From positions 350,864-414,863 of the forward strand of contig NZ_WSEN01000009.1 in the NCBI RefSeq assembly GCF_009758255.1: a stretch of 64,000 nucleotides of DNA, written 5' to 3'. Source of the DNA: Microbacterium sp. MAH-37. GTDB lineage: Bacteria > Actinomycetota > Actinomycetes > Actinomycetales > Microbacteriaceae. Below, in pieces: positions 16,969 through 25,874 of the stretch; position 1 is the first letter of the stretch; every line of letters begins with the position of its first letter. Both the position numbers and the translations under genes were made by a program. Below the pieces are notes generated by a model. It worked only from the letters and a program-made list of their open reading frames with translations. It was not told where the DNA came from and did not search any database.

Positions 16969-16971
16969 GCT
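16966..16971 (+). promoter_or_regulatory. -10 element (TAGGCT) for leaderless lpd, overlapping the copC stop
   Basis: The TAG stop of the CopC gene is the first half of TAGGCT, which ends 6 nt before the lpd ATG at 16978. No ribosome site is present. Confidence 0.6.
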
Positions 16972-16977
16972 GAGAGC

Positions 16978-18375
16978 ATGCCACATTACGATGTCGTCAT
17001 CCTCGGCGCGGGCCCTGGCGGCTACGTCGCCGCCGTCCGCAGCGCACAGCTCGGACTGTCCACCGCCATCATCGAGGAGAAGTACTGGGGAGGGGTCTGC
17101 CTCAACGTGGGCTGCATCCCCTCGAAGTCGCTCCTGAAGAACGCGGAGATCGCGCACACCTTCACCCACAAGGCCGAGTTCTTCGGCATCTCCGGTGACG
17201 TGCAGTTCGACTTCGGTGCGGCGTTCGACCGCAGCCGCAAGGTCGCGGACACCCACGTCAAGGGCATCCACTTCCTGATGAAGAAGAACAAGGTCACCGA
17301 GTACGACGGCCGCGGCACGTTCACGGGGCCGAAGGCGATCTCGGTCGCCAAGTCGGACGGCACGACCGAAGAGGTCACCTTCGACAACGTCATCATCGCG
17401 ACCGGCTCGACCGTGCGCCTGCTGCCTGGTGTGCAGCTCAGCGACAACATCGTGACCTTCGAGGAGCAGATCCTCTCCCGCGAGCTGCCGGAGTCGATCG
17501 TCATCGTCGGCGCGGGTGCGATCGGCATGGAGTTCGCCTACGTGCTGACGAACTACGGCGTGAAGGTCACCATCATCGAGTTCCTCGACCGCGCCCTCCC
17601 CAACGAGGACGTCGAGGTCTCGAAGGAGATCCAGAAGCAGTACAAGAAGCTCGGCGTCGACATCCTCACCTCCACCGCGGTGAAGACCGTCACCGACAAC
17701 GGCTCCTCCGTGCACGTCACCTACGAGACCCGCGACGGCCAGCCCGGTGAGATCACCGCGGGCAAGGTGCTCATGTCGGTCGGCTTCGCACCGAACGTGA
17801 ACGGCTACGGCCTCGAGAACACCGGCGTCGCCCTCACCGAGCGCGGCGCGATCGACATCGACGACCACATGCGCACCAACGTCGAGGGCATCTACGCGAT
17901 CGGCGACGTCACCGCCAAGCTGCAGCTCGCGCACGTCGCTGAGGCGCAGGCCGTCGTGGCCGCCGAGACCATCGGCAAGGCCGAGACCATGACTCTGGGC
18001 GACTACCGCATGATGCCGCGAGCGACGTTCTGCCAGCCGCAGGTCGCCAGCTTCGGCCTCACGGAGGAGCAGGCGCGTGCCGAGGGTCGCGAGATCAAGG
18101 TCGCGAAGTTCCCGTTCAGCGCGAACGGCAAGGCCAACGGCCTCGGCGAGCCGGTCGGCTTCGTCAAGCTGATCGCCGACGCCGAGCACCTCGAGCTCAT
18201 CGGCGGCCACCTGATCGGCCCCGACGTGTCCGAGCTGCTGCCCGAGCTGACCCTCGCGCAGAAGTGGGACCTCACCGCCCTCGAGGCCGCCCGCAACGTG
18301 CACACCCACCCGACGCTGTCGGAGGCGCTGCAGGAGGCCTTCCACGGCCTTGCGGGTCACATGATCAACCTCTGA
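16978..18375 (+). CDS. lpdA: Dihydrolipoyl dehydrogenase
   Basis: Flavoenzyme (E3) that reoxidises dihydrolipoamide in the 2-oxoacid dehydrogenase and glycine cleavage complexes, giving NADH. The 465-aa chain has the FAD motif [19 protein letters not shown], the redox-active disulfide [10 protein letters not shown], the NAD motif [11 protein letters not shown], the second FAD motif [15 protein letters not shown] and the His-Glu pair in [10 protein letters not shown]. No E1, E2 or lipoylation gene is adjacent, so it is probably the shared cellular E3. GarA, encoded 0.8 kb away, regulates a complex that uses E3. Confidence 0.95.
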   Translation: MPHYDVVILGAGPGGYVAAVRSAQLGLSTAIIEEKYWGGVCLNVGCIPSKSLLKNAEIAHTFTHKAEFFGISGDVQFDFGAAFDRSRKVADTHVKGIHFLMKKNKVTEYDGRGTFTGPKAISVAKSDGTTEEVTFDNVIIATGSTVRLLPGVQLSDNIVTFEEQILSRELPESIVIVGAGAIGMEFAYVLTNYGVKVTIIEFLDRALPNEDVEVSKEIQKQYKKLGVDILTSTAVKTVTDNGSSVHVTYETRDGQPGEITAGKVLMSVGFAPNVNGYGLENTGVALTERGAIDIDDHMRTNVEGIYAIGDVTAKLQLAHVAEAQAVVAAETIGKAETMTLGDYRMMPRATFCQPQVASFGLTEEQARAEGREIKVAKFPFSANGKANGLGEPVGFVKLIADAEHLELIGGHLIGPDVSELLPELTLAQKWDLTALEAARNVHTHPTLSEALQEAFHGLAGHMINL

Positions 18376-18380
18376 TCGAC

Positions 18381-18428
18381 AGACGCAGAGAGGGCCGAGC
18401 GGAATTCCGCTCGGCCCTCTCTGCGTCT
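18381..18428. terminator. Long perfect-palindrome terminator after lpdA
   Basis: A 48-nt inverted repeat with a 22-bp stem (AGACGCAGAGAGGGCCGAGC onwards) around a four-base AATT loop, between the convergent lpdA and CYTH genes. Confidence 0.85.
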
Positions 18429-18439
18429 GCAGGGTCCGT

Positions 18440-19060
18440 TCAGCGACCGAGCGCGCGGGCGAGTTTCGACCCCGAGGAGGCGTCGCGGGCGCCGGCGGCG
18501 AAGATCGCCTTCTCGGCCGCGGCGAAGAACGCCTGCCGTCCTGCCTCGTCGGCGGGAGCGGCGGGGCCCAGCTCGAGCTCCCATTCCCGCCATTCGCGGC
18601 GCGATCCGTCACGCAGATCGGTCGCGTGCACGTGATCGTCCACGAACTCGGCGAGCACGCCGTCGGGCCCCATCAGGTGAACGGCGGTGCGGGAGTTCTC
18701 GATCCGTGCGATCGGCCGCAGCGCGGATACCTGCACCGGCGCGATCGCCTCGGCGACCGCATCCGGGATCACGCCCTCCTCGCCCAGCGGCCAGCCGAGC
18801 TCCACCCGGCCGTCGCCGGTGCGCGGACCCTTCAGGTGCCACCCGGCATCCGGCCCACCGGTACGTCGGCGCAGCGCGTGGCCGGAGACAGCGAGGGCGA
18901 ACTCCGCGGTGTCGAGGTACTGCGCGTCGAGCTCTCGCAGCTCGCCCGGCGACGCCGAGAGCACGCCGTCGACCGACGCCCAGTCCGGAAGCGGGGTCTC
19001 CGCGTCGACGTCGTACTTGCGCTCGACCTCGACCGATCGGGACGGCGCGGAATCAGACAT
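18440..19060 (-). CDS. CYTH-domain protein (triphosphate tunnel metalloenzyme family)
   Basis: 206-aa protein with the CYTH/TTM signature ExExK near the start (SVEVERKYDVD) and later strands rich in charged residues (GPDAGWHLKGPR, ARIENSRTAV) typical of the eight-stranded tunnel. Family members hydrolyse inorganic triphosphate or thiamine triphosphate, or make cAMP; a bacterial triphosphatase is the commonest case and is only an inference here. The ATG at 19060 is taken rather than an in-frame start 87 nt further up because the latter lies wholly inside the upstream gene; the two genes overlap by 8 nt. Confidence 0.8.
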   Translation of the reverse strand: MSDSAPSRSVEVERKYDVDAETPLPDWASVDGVLSASPGELRELDAQYLDTAEFALAVSGHALRRRTGGPDAGWHLKGPRTGDGRVELGWPLGEEGVIPDAVAEAIAPVQVSALRPIARIENSRTAVHLMGPDGVLAEFVDDHVHATDLRDGSRREWREWELELGPAAPADEAGRQAFFAAAEKAIFAAGARDASSGSKLARALGR

Positions 19061-19268
19061 CGGCGGGATTGATGTCCTCGAGGGACTCGTCGTACCAGAA
19101 GTCGAGCTCGGCGGGGCCGTCGTTAGCGCCGGTGTTCTGCGGCTCACCGCGGCGGTTGTAGACGATCTGCGTCTCGCTGTAGGGGACGATCAGCTTGTCG
19201 TCCACATCGTCGCCGAGGGGGATGATCTGCCCGTCCAGCGGGCCACCGTGAAGTCGCGCGAGTGCCAT
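19053..19268 (-). CDS. Small conserved-looking hypothetical protein
   Basis: 71-aa cytosolic protein, acidic towards the C-terminus (ELDFWYDESLEDINPADV) with a short N-terminal LHGGPLDGQIIPLGDD segment. I do not recognise a family beyond a possible beta-rich fold. The ATG at 19268 lies 6 nt after TATGGT, so it starts a leaderless transcript that continues into the CYTH gene through an 8-nt overlap. Confidence 0.65.
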   Translation of the reverse strand: MALARLHGGPLDGQIIPLGDDVDDKLIVPYSETQIVYNRRGEPQNTGANDGPAELDFWYDESLEDINPADV

Positions 19269-19274
19269 GAGCAC

Positions 19275-19280
19275 ACCATA
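19275..19280 (-). promoter_or_regulatory. -10 element (TATGGT) for the 71-aa gene and CYTH gene
   Basis: TATGGT on the minus strand ends 6 nt before the ATG at 19268. Confidence 0.55.
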
Positions 19281-19293
19281 GCCCCTGGCGACG

Positions 19294-19764
19294 TCATCCG
19301 ATCGCGATGCCGAGCGCCGCGCCGACGATCATCCACGGCCCGAAGGCGATGCGGGTGCTGCGGTCGGCTCTGCGCAGAGCCATGAGTACGAGGGCGTACA
19401 GCGCGCCGAGCACGAAGGCGGAGGCCGCGCCGATCGCGAGCGCCTGCCAGCCGTGCCAGCCCAGCACGAGGCCGATGACCGCCGCGAGCTTCACGTCGCC
19501 GCCGCCGACCCCCTGCCTGCTGGTCAGCCGCATCACCGCGTAGAACCCTGCGAGCAGCAGCATCCCGAGCAGCGATCGCACGATCCGCGCGACGTCGCCG
19601 GTCAGGAGCGCCTCCACGCCGACGAGCACCAGCAGCGCGCCGAGCGTCGGCAGCACGATGCGGTTCGGCAGCCGGTGGGTGCGGGCATCGATGACGAGCA
19701 GCCACGCCCCGACACCGGCCAGGGCGACGTGCACCAGGACGGCGATGAGGTCGTGGAGGGTCAT
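19294..19764 (-). CDS. Prepilin-peptidase-type A24 aspartic membrane protease
   Basis: 156-aa polytopic membrane protein with the two catalytic aspartates of type IV prepilin peptidases: IDARTHRLPN after the first helix and the GGGDVKL (GxGD) motif. It lacks the N-terminal methylase/zinc domain of full PilD, like the short TadV/CpaA or archaeal FlaK type. No pilus assembly or prepilin gene is beside it, so its substrate is unknown. The ATG at 19764 follows TAGCCT by 6 nt. Confidence 0.85.
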   Translation of the reverse strand: MTLHDLIAVLVHVALAGVGAWLLVIDARTHRLPNRIVLPTLGALLVLVGVEALLTGDVARIVRSLLGMLLLAGFYAVMRLTSRQGVGGGDVKLAAVIGLVLGWHGWQALAIGAASAFVLGALYALVLMALRRADRSTRIAFGPWMIVGAALGIAIG

Positions 19765-19770
19765 CCTCGC

Positions 19771-19776
19771 AGGCTA
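19771..19776 (-). promoter_or_regulatory. -10 element (TAGCCT) for the leaderless A24 peptidase
   Basis: TAGCCT on the minus strand ends 6 nt before the ATG at 19764. Confidence 0.55.
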
Positions 19777-19821
19777 GGCGAGACGGACGGCGGGCGGGAA
19801 CGCCATGTGGATAACCGGCGT

Positions 19822-20112
19822 TCAGAGGTCGAGGATCTCGAGCTCGACGAGCACGGTGCCGCCCTCCTCGATCGCCTCTGCGCTGCGCACCTGCTTCTTC
19901 AGGGGCAGCACGTACCCGTCGCGACCGGGGAAGATCGAGGTGGCCCATTCTGTGCCGCCGATCCGTGCGCGCACCCGCAGCGATCCGAACCCGCGCGGCG
20001 GTGAGGGCAGCTCCCTGATCTCCCGCGAGAGCTCCTCAGGCATGACCGCGAAGAACCAGGCCTCGGCCCTGGCGTCCCATCGGACGACGTCGCTCTCGTA
20101 CTCGATCCGCAT
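19822..20112 (-). CDS. DUF1905-domain protein
   Basis: 96-aa protein matching the DUF1905 fold (small beta-barrel with GFGSLRVRARIGGTEWATSI and PLKKQVRSAEAI). Family members are cytosolic and of unknown function, sometimes fused to a YdeI-type domain that is absent here. It is transcribed away from the SOS cassette. The ATG at 20112 lies 6 nt after TACTCT. Confidence 0.75.
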   Translation of the reverse strand: MRIEYESDVVRWDARAEAWFFAVMPEELSREIRELPSPPRGFGSLRVRARIGGTEWATSIFPGRDGYVLPLKKQVRSAEAIEEGGTVLVELEILDL

Positions 20113-20118
20113 GCCCCC

Positions 20119-20124
20119 AGAGTA
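20119..20124 (-). promoter_or_regulatory. -10 element (TACTCT) for the leaderless DUF1905 gene
   Basis: TACTCT on the minus strand ends 6 nt before the ATG at 20112. Confidence 0.55.
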
Positions 20125-20188
20125 GTCCGGAGTCTTCGAAGAGCGATGTCGGATGTCCTACTTACGATCTGAGATGAACTTGTTCTTT

Positions 20189-20204
20189 TCGAATATCTCT
20201 TCGA
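20189..20204 (+). promoter_or_regulatory. LexA (SOS) box upstream of imuA'
   Basis: TCGAATATCTCTTCGA is a 16-bp inverted repeat of TCGAA matching the Gram-positive/actinobacterial LexA operator (TCGAACnnnnGTTCGA type). It lies 10 nt before the imuA' ATG, where a bound repressor would block transcription. imuA'-imuB-dnaE2 is a classical LexA target in actinobacteria. Confidence 0.8.
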
Positions 20205-20214
20205 GGATGGATGC

Positions 20215-20934
20215 ATGGGGATCGGCACTCTGCGAGCACTCTCCCCCGCCGATGAGCGGGCGGGAGAGATCCTGCGTCTGCGCCGCGAGATCGGGCGGAT
20301 GCAGCGGGTGCGCAGCGACGAGAAGGTGCTGCCGGTGCCGCCCGCGCTGGAGCAGATCCTGCCCGGCGGAGGCCTCGCCGCAGGAACGGTGTACTCGGTC
20401 TCGCCCTCACTGAGCCTGCTCTTCGCCCTGCTCAGCGCCTCCTCCCAGCGCGGCTCGTGGTGCGCGGCGGTCGGCCTGCCCGACCTCGGCGTCGAGGCCG
20501 CAGCCGCCGCGGGGATCGACCTCGAGCGCCTGGTGCTCGTCCCCGAGCCCGGTCCGCGCTGGCTGGCCGTGGTGTCGGCACTGGCCGAGATCGTCCCGCT
20601 CATCGCAGTGCACCCAGGATCGCTGCCGCAGGATGCCGAGGCGGCCCGCCTCGCCGCGCGGCTGCGCGACCGTGGCTGCACGGTGCTGGCCACCTCGCCC
20701 TGGCCGCAGAGCGAGGGTCTGATCAGCCTGCACGACCCGCAGTGGGAGGGCCTGGGCGAGGGATGGGGACTGCTCGAGGACCGCACGGTGACCGTCACGG
20801 CGCAGACCCGCACCCGCCCGCGGCCGCAGAGCGTGCGGGTGCGCCTGCCAGGGCGGCTCGGCGCCGTGGAGCAGGTCGAGCAGACGGCACCGGCTCCGAT
20901 CCCCCTCGACACGAGATGGGCGGCGGCGGGATGA
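20215..20934 (+). CDS. imuA': ImuA' mutasome component
   Basis: 239-aa, distantly RecA-like protein that opens the ImuA'-ImuB-DnaE2 damage-tolerance cassette; in mycobacteria it joins ImuB and DnaE2 in mutagenic translesion synthesis. Visible features are a short charged N-terminal helix (AGEILRLRREIGRMQRV), PALEQILPGGGLAAGTVYSV in place of a true Walker A, and a conserved core ending in a Gln/Arg-rich tail. The ATG at 20215 lies just after the LexA box with GAGG upstream. Its stop overlaps the imuB start by 4 nt (ATGA). Confidence 0.85.
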   Translation: MGIGTLRALSPADERAGEILRLRREIGRMQRVRSDEKVLPVPPALEQILPGGGLAAGTVYSVSPSLSLLFALLSASSQRGSWCAAVGLPDLGVEAAAAAGIDLERLVLVPEPGPRWLAVVSALAEIVPLIAVHPGSLPQDAEAARLAARLRDRGCTVLATSPWPQSEGLISLHDPQWEGLGEGWGLLEDRTVTVTAQTRTRPRPQSVRVRLPGRLGAVEQVEQTAPAPIPLDTRWAAAG

Positions 20935-22481
20935 TCCCCCCGAGCAGGATGCACGTGCTGCGGTTCCCCGACTGGCCGCTGCGAGCGGTGCTGGGCGAGC
21001 CGCCGCCGCATCCGCCGGTCGCCCTGGTGCGGCAGAACACCGTCGTCGCGTGCACAGCCTCGGCACGCGCGCTGGGCGTGCGCGTCGGCCAGCGCCGGCG
21101 GCTCGCCCAGGGGCGCGCCCCTGCACTGCGGATGCTGCCGCACGATCCCGCTCAGGACGAAAGGGCGTTCGTCCCGGTGCTGCGCCTCATCGAGCAGCAC
21201 GCCCCCGGGGTGCTGCTGCTGCGCCCCGGCGCGGCAGCGCTGCGCTCGCGGGGCGTGTCCAGGTTCCACGGCGGCGAAGCCGAGGCCGCCGACGCGCTGC
21301 TCGCAGTGCTCGCCGAGGAGGGGTATCCCGAAGCACTGATCGGCGTCGCCGACGGCGCGTTCACCGCCGAGCTCGCGGCACTGCGCGCCGAAGGGGAATC
21401 CGCCCGCCGGGTGATCGTGCCCGCCGGCGGGTCGCGTGACTTCCTCGCCCCCGTTCCCGTGACCGCCCTCGGCGACGAAGAGCTGGCCAGCCTGCTGGCC
21501 CGTCTCGGAGTGCACACTCTGAGCGAGTTCGCCGCGCTGGGCGAAGGAGCGGTGCGCGATCGGTTCGGCGAGCACGGCGCGCGGCTGCACGCCCTCGCGC
21601 AGGGATCGGACTCCCGCCCGATCCAGCACCGTCCGCCCGATCCCGAACTCGCCGGGGAGATCTCGTTCGACACCCCGCTCGGGCAGGCCGATCAGATCGC
21701 CTTCGCCGTGCGGCAGACAGCGGATGCCGTGATGCTGGCGCTGGCCGACGCCTCCGCGGTATGCACCGAGGTGCGCATCGATCTGACCGACGACGACGGC
21801 AGGGTGAACTCGCGCACCTGGCTGCATCCGACCTGTTTCGAAGCCGCCGACCTCGTCGACCGGGTGCGCTGGCAGCTCGAGGCTCTCGCCGCAGAGGGCC
21901 GCGACGACGACCATGACGCCGCTCATGCGTTCCGCGGGATCGTGGGGGTGCGCATCACCCCGGTGGCGATCGACGACGCCGCGCATCACCAGCCTGCGCT
22001 GTTCGGCCAGGCGAGCGATGAGCGTCTGCACCACGCCCTCTCCCGGGTGCAGACGATCGTGGGGCATCGCGGCGTCGTCACCGCGACACTGGCCGGCGGC
22101 CGCTGGCTGACCGACCGGCAGGTGCTCACCCCCTGGGGCGAACGTTCCGTCGCCCCGCGCGACCCTGCCCTCTCCTGGCCGGGGAGCATTCCCGGTCCGC
22201 ATCCGGCCGAGGTGTTCGACCCGCCGCGGCCGATCCGGGTGCGCGCGGCCGGAGACGACGCCATCGAGGTCGACGAGCGGGGCACGCTCTCGGCCCCGCC
22301 CGCCTTCGTCGAGGACGCTGCGGTGGCCTCCTGGGCGGGGCCGTGGCCGGTGCGGGAGCACCGCTGGGATGCCGCTCGCTCCCGCAGCGGGCATCGCTTC
22401 CAGCTGGTCGACGAGCGCCAGCGGGCCTGGCTGGTCGTGCTCTCGGATGAGGGGTGGCTCGCGGAGGGACGGTACCGCTGA
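20931..22481 (+). CDS. imuB: ImuB, catalytically inactive Y-family polymerase homologue
   Basis: 516-aa adaptor of the mutasome. The N-terminus (MHVLRFPDWPL) has FPDW where active Y-family polymerases have the metal-binding DxD, as usual for ImuB, so it should not polymerise. A helix-hairpin-helix region (LGVHTLSEFAALG) and little-finger domain follow, and a beta-clamp-binding motif QPALFG sits at about residue 354. The C-terminal part interacts with the other mutasome subunits in mycobacteria. It overlaps imuA' by 4 nt and shares one base with dnaE2 (TGATG), so the three are made in fixed order. Confidence 0.9.
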   Translation: MIPPSRMHVLRFPDWPLRAVLGEPPPHPPVALVRQNTVVACTASARALGVRVGQRRRLAQGRAPALRMLPHDPAQDERAFVPVLRLIEQHAPGVLLLRPGAAALRSRGVSRFHGGEAEAADALLAVLAEEGYPEALIGVADGAFTAELAALRAEGESARRVIVPAGGSRDFLAPVPVTALGDEELASLLARLGVHTLSEFAALGEGAVRDRFGEHGARLHALAQGSDSRPIQHRPPDPELAGEISFDTPLGQADQIAFAVRQTADAVMLALADASAVCTEVRIDLTDDDGRVNSRTWLHPTCFEAADLVDRVRWQLEALAAEGRDDDHDAAHAFRGIVGVRITPVAIDDAAHHQPALFGQASDERLHHALSRVQTIVGHRGVVTATLAGGRWLTDRQVLTPWGERSVAPRDPALSWPGSIPGPHPAEVFDPPRPIRVRAAGDDAIEVDERGTLSAPPAFVEDAAVASWAGPWPVREHRWDAARSRSGHRFQLVDERQRAWLVVLSDEGWLAEGRYR

Positions 22482-25400
22482 TGGGCTGGCACAACCCCGA
22501 TCTCACCTGGGCGGAGCTGGAGCGAACGCTCAGCGACCCCACCGCCCCGCCGTCCGCCGAGCCCCTCGGCACCCGCGTCGACCCCGGCCCGCTCAGCCGG
22601 CACCGTGCACCCATCACCCCGCCGCCGGTGGACCGCCCCGACGACGCCGTCCCCTACGCCGAACTGCACGCGCACTCGTCGTTCTCCTTCCTCGACGGCG
22701 CCTCCTCCCCCGACGATCTGCTCGCCGAGGCCGAGCGCCTGGGGCTCACGGCCCTCGCGATCACCGACCACGACGGGTTCTACGGCGCCGCGCGGTTCGC
22801 CGAGGTCGCCGAGCTGACCGGCGTGCAGACGGTGTACGGCGCCGAGCTCTCCCTCGACCTGCCCACCCCGCAGAACGGCATCCCCGATCCCGTCGGCGAC
22901 CACCTGCTCGTGCTCGCGCGTGGCCTGGAGGGCTATCGGAGGCTCTCCTGGTCCATCACGCAGGCGCAGCTGCGCGGCGGCGAGAAGGGGCGCCCCGTCT
23001 ACGACCTGGACGAGCTCGCGGCGAGCGCGGAGGGCCACTGGACCATCCTCACCGGATGCCGCAAGGGCGGGGTGCGCCGAGGACTCGCCCGGGGCGATGC
23101 GCAGACACCGCTGCGGCGCCTGGTTGACCTGTTCGGCAGGGACCAGGTCGTCGTCGAGCTCATCGACCACGGCGATCCCGGCGACACCGGCCGCAACGAC
23201 GCCCTGGCCTCCCTGGCCTCCGAACTGCGTCTGCCGATCGTGGCGACCAACAACGTGCACTACGCCGCCCCCGCGCAGGCCGGGCTCGCCGAGGCCGTGG
23301 CATCCGTGCGCGCCACCCGCAGCATGGACGACCTGGACGGCTGGCTGCCGGTGCACGGCTCCGCGCATCTGCGCAGCGGGGCGGAGATGACGGCGCGTTT
23401 CCGCCGGTACCCCGGCGCGATCGCGCAGAGCCTGCGGATCGCGGAGGACTGCGCCTTCCCGCTGCGCCGGGCGAAGCCCGATCTGCCCCGGCTGGACACC
23501 CCCGGCGGCGTCCCTCCGATGCAGCATCTGCGCGATCTCGTGTGGGCGGCGGTGCCGGAGCGGTATCCCAGGCTCGACGCCGACGGCCGCTCGCGCATCG
23601 AGCGGGAACTGAACGTCATCGAGGAGAAGGACTTCCCCGGGTACTTCCTCATCGTGCACGGCATCGTCGAAGAGGCACGGCGCCGGGGCATCCTCTGCCA
23701 GGGCCGGGGGTCGGCCGCAGCGAGCGCGGTCTGCTATCTGCTGGGCATCACCGCGGTCGATCCGATCCTGTACCGTCTCCCCTTCGAGCGGTTCCTCGCC
23801 ACCACGCGCACCGAGGAGCCCGACATCGATGTGGACTTCGACTCCGGCCGGCGCGAGGAGATCATCCAGTGGGTGTTCCAGACCTACGGCCGTGATCGCG
23901 CCGCGCAGGTGGCCAACGTCATCCAGTACCGGCCGAAGAACGCGGTGCGCGACATGGCACGCGCGCTCGGGCACTCCCCCGGCCAGCAGGACGCCTGGTC
24001 GAAGCAGGTCGACGGGTGGAGCGCGGGGATCGAAGTGGCCGAGGGCAACGACATCCCCGATGACGTCCTCGCCTACGCCGGTGAGCTGCTGAAGGCTCCC
24101 CGGCATCTCGGCATCCACTCCGGCGGGATGGTGCTGACCGCGCAGCCGGTCGGCGAGGTGGTGCCCGTCGAGCACGCGCGGATGGAGGACCGCACCGTCA
24201 TCCAGTGGGACAAGGACGACGCCGCCTCGATGGGGCTGGTGAAGTTCGACCTGCTGGGTCTGGGGATGCTGGCCGCGCTGCGGCACTGCTTCGACCTCGT
24301 CGAGGAGGCCACCGGAGAGGTCTGGACGCTCGCCTCGCTCCCCAAGGAGGAGCCGGCGGTGTACGACATGCTCTGCCGGGCCGACTCGATCGGCGTGTTC
24401 CAGGTGGAGTCCAGGGCGCAGATGGGACTGCTCCCCCGGCTGCAGCCCCGGGAGTTCTACGAGCTGGCTGTGCAGATCGCCCTCATCCGGCCCGGGCCCA
24501 TCCAGGGCGGCGCCGTGCACCCCTTCGTGCGGCGGAAGATGGGTCAGGACGAAGTGACCTACGCCCATCCCGATCTCGAGCCCGTCCTGAAGCGCACCCT
24601 GGGCATCCCGGTGTTCCAGGAGCAGCTGATCCAGATGGCCACGACGCTCGGCGACTGCACAGCCGACGAGGCCGATCTGCTGCGGCGTGCGATGGGCTCC
24701 AAGCGCGGGATGGAGAAGATCGAGCGCATCAGTGAGTCGCTGTACGCGGGGATGGCACGACGGGGCCTCAGCAAGGAGGCCTCCGATCGCATCTACGCGC
24801 AGATCCAGGCGTTCTCGAACTTCGGCTTCGCCGAGTCGCACTCCCTGTCCTTCGCCCTGCTCGTGTACGCCAGCTCGTGGCTGAAGCTGCACTACCCGGC
24901 AGCGTTCCTCGCGGGGCTCCTGCGGTCGCAGCCGATGGGGTTCTACTCGGCCTCGACGCTGACCTCCGACGCCCGCAGACACGGCGTCACGGTGCTGCGC
25001 CCCGACCTGCACCTCTCCGGTGCCACCGAGACGCTGGAGCGGATCGAGGACGGCACCGCCCCCACCGGCCTTGATGCCTGCCTCGCGGCCCCTCAGCCCG
25101 CGATCGCCCCCTTCGACCGCACAGCGCCCGACGAGTCCGCCGCGCATCGGCGGGACGGCCGCTTCGCAGTGCGCCTCGGCCTTTCCGGGGTCCGAGGGAT
25201 CGGCACGCCCCTGGCCGAGCGGATCGTCGCCTCCCGCGAACAGGACGGTCCGTTCCGCGATCTGCATGACCTCGTACGACGCACGGATGCCACCGCCGCC
25301 CAGCTCGAGGCGCTCGCCACGGCAGGCGCGTTCGAATGCCTGGGGCTGAGCCGGCGCGAGGCGATCTGGACGGCGGGCACGGCCGCCGAGGACCGCGCCC

Positions 25401-25867
25401 GCTATCTGCCGGGCACGACGATCGCCGTGCAGCCGCCGCTGTTCCCCGACCAGACCGGGTACGAGCGGCTGTCGGCGGATCTCTGGGCGACCGGGGTGTC
25501 CACCGACGACCATCCGATGGCGCACTTCCGCGCCGCGCTGACCGAGCGCGGAGTGCTGACCTCCGAACGGCTGCGCACCCACGATCAGGGCCGTCGGATC
25601 GAGGTGGCCGGCATCGTCACGCACCGGCAGCGACCGGCGACAGCCAGCGGCATCACGTTCCTGAACCTCGAGGACGAGCACGGCCTGGTGAACGTGATCT
25701 GCTCAGCCGGTGTCTGGGGCCGTTACCGCCGGATCGCCCGCGACTCCCCCGCGCTCATCGTGCGCGGCATCCTGGAGCGCTCCCCCGAGGGCGTCGCCAA
25801 CCTGCTGGCCGACGCCTTCGAGGATCTGCGCACCGGACTGGAGCACCGCTCCCGGGACTTCCGCTGA
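22481..25867 (+). CDS. dnaE2: Error-prone DNA polymerase DnaE2
   Basis: 1128-aa C-family polymerase alpha subunit paralogue that performs mutagenic translesion synthesis. It has an N-terminal PHP domain (YAELHAHSSFSFLDGAS, AITDHDGFYG), the catalytic aspartates in PDIDVDFDSGRREEII at about residue 447, a palm/fingers region (FGFAESHSLSFALLVY) and a C-terminal OB fold (EVAGIVTHRQRPATASGITF). It lacks the C-terminal tau-binding extension of replicative DnaE. The start is the ATG sharing a base with the imuB stop. The convergent ABC gene ends 7 nt away with no terminator hairpin. Confidence 0.95.
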   Translation: MGWHNPDLTWAELERTLSDPTAPPSAEPLGTRVDPGPLSRHRAPITPPPVDRPDDAVPYAELHAHSSFSFLDGASSPDDLLAEAERLGLTALAITDHDGFYGAARFAEVAELTGVQTVYGAELSLDLPTPQNGIPDPVGDHLLVLARGLEGYRRLSWSITQAQLRGGEKGRPVYDLDELAASAEGHWTILTGCRKGGVRRGLARGDAQTPLRRLVDLFGRDQVVVELIDHGDPGDTGRNDALASLASELRLPIVATNNVHYAAPAQAGLAEAVASVRATRSMDDLDGWLPVHGSAHLRSGAEMTARFRRYPGAIAQSLRIAEDCAFPLRRAKPDLPRLDTPGGVPPMQHLRDLVWAAVPERYPRLDADGRSRIERELNVIEEKDFPGYFLIVHGIVEEARRRGILCQGRGSAAASAVCYLLGITAVDPILYRLPFERFLATTRTEEPDIDVDFDSGRREEIIQWVFQTYGRDRAAQVANVIQYRPKNAVRDMARALGHSPGQQDAWSKQVDGWSAGIEVAEGNDIPDDVLAYAGELLKAPRHLGIHSGGMVLTAQPVGEVVPVEHARMEDRTVIQWDKDDAASMGLVKFDLLGLGMLAALRHCFDLVEEATGEVWTLASLPKEEPAVYDMLCRADSIGVFQVESRAQMGLLPRLQPREFYELAVQIALIRPGPIQGGAVHPFVRRKMGQDEVTYAHPDLEPVLKRTLGIPVFQEQLIQMATTLGDCTADEADLLRRAMGSKRGMEKIERISESLYAGMARRGLSKEASDRIYAQIQAFSNFGFAESHSLSFALLVYASSWLKLHYPAAFLAGLLRSQPMGFYSASTLTSDARRHGVTVLRPDLHLSGATETLERIEDGTAPTGLDACLAAPQPAIAPFDRTAPDESAAHRRDGRFAVRLGLSGVRGIGTPLAERIVASREQDGPFRDLHDLVRRTDATAAQLEALATAGAFECLGLSRREAIWTAGTAAEDRARYLPGTTIAVQPPLFPDQTGYERLSADLWATGVSTDDHPMAHFRAALTERGVLTSERLRTHDQGRRIEVAGIVTHRQRPATASGITFLNLEDEHGLVNVICSAGVWGRYRRIARDSPALIVRGILERSPEGVANLLADAFEDLRTGLEHRSRDFR

Positions 25868-25874
25868 GCGACGA

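Noticed and set aside
20133..20142. TCTTCGAAGA palindrome as a second LexA box
   Set aside because: Only 10 bp and lacks the spacing of the 16-bp operator; kept as a possible minor site only.
19899..25681. Two very long minus-strand frames across imuB and dnaE2
   Set aside because: They are antisense shadows of two intact polymerase-family genes and have no recognisable domains.
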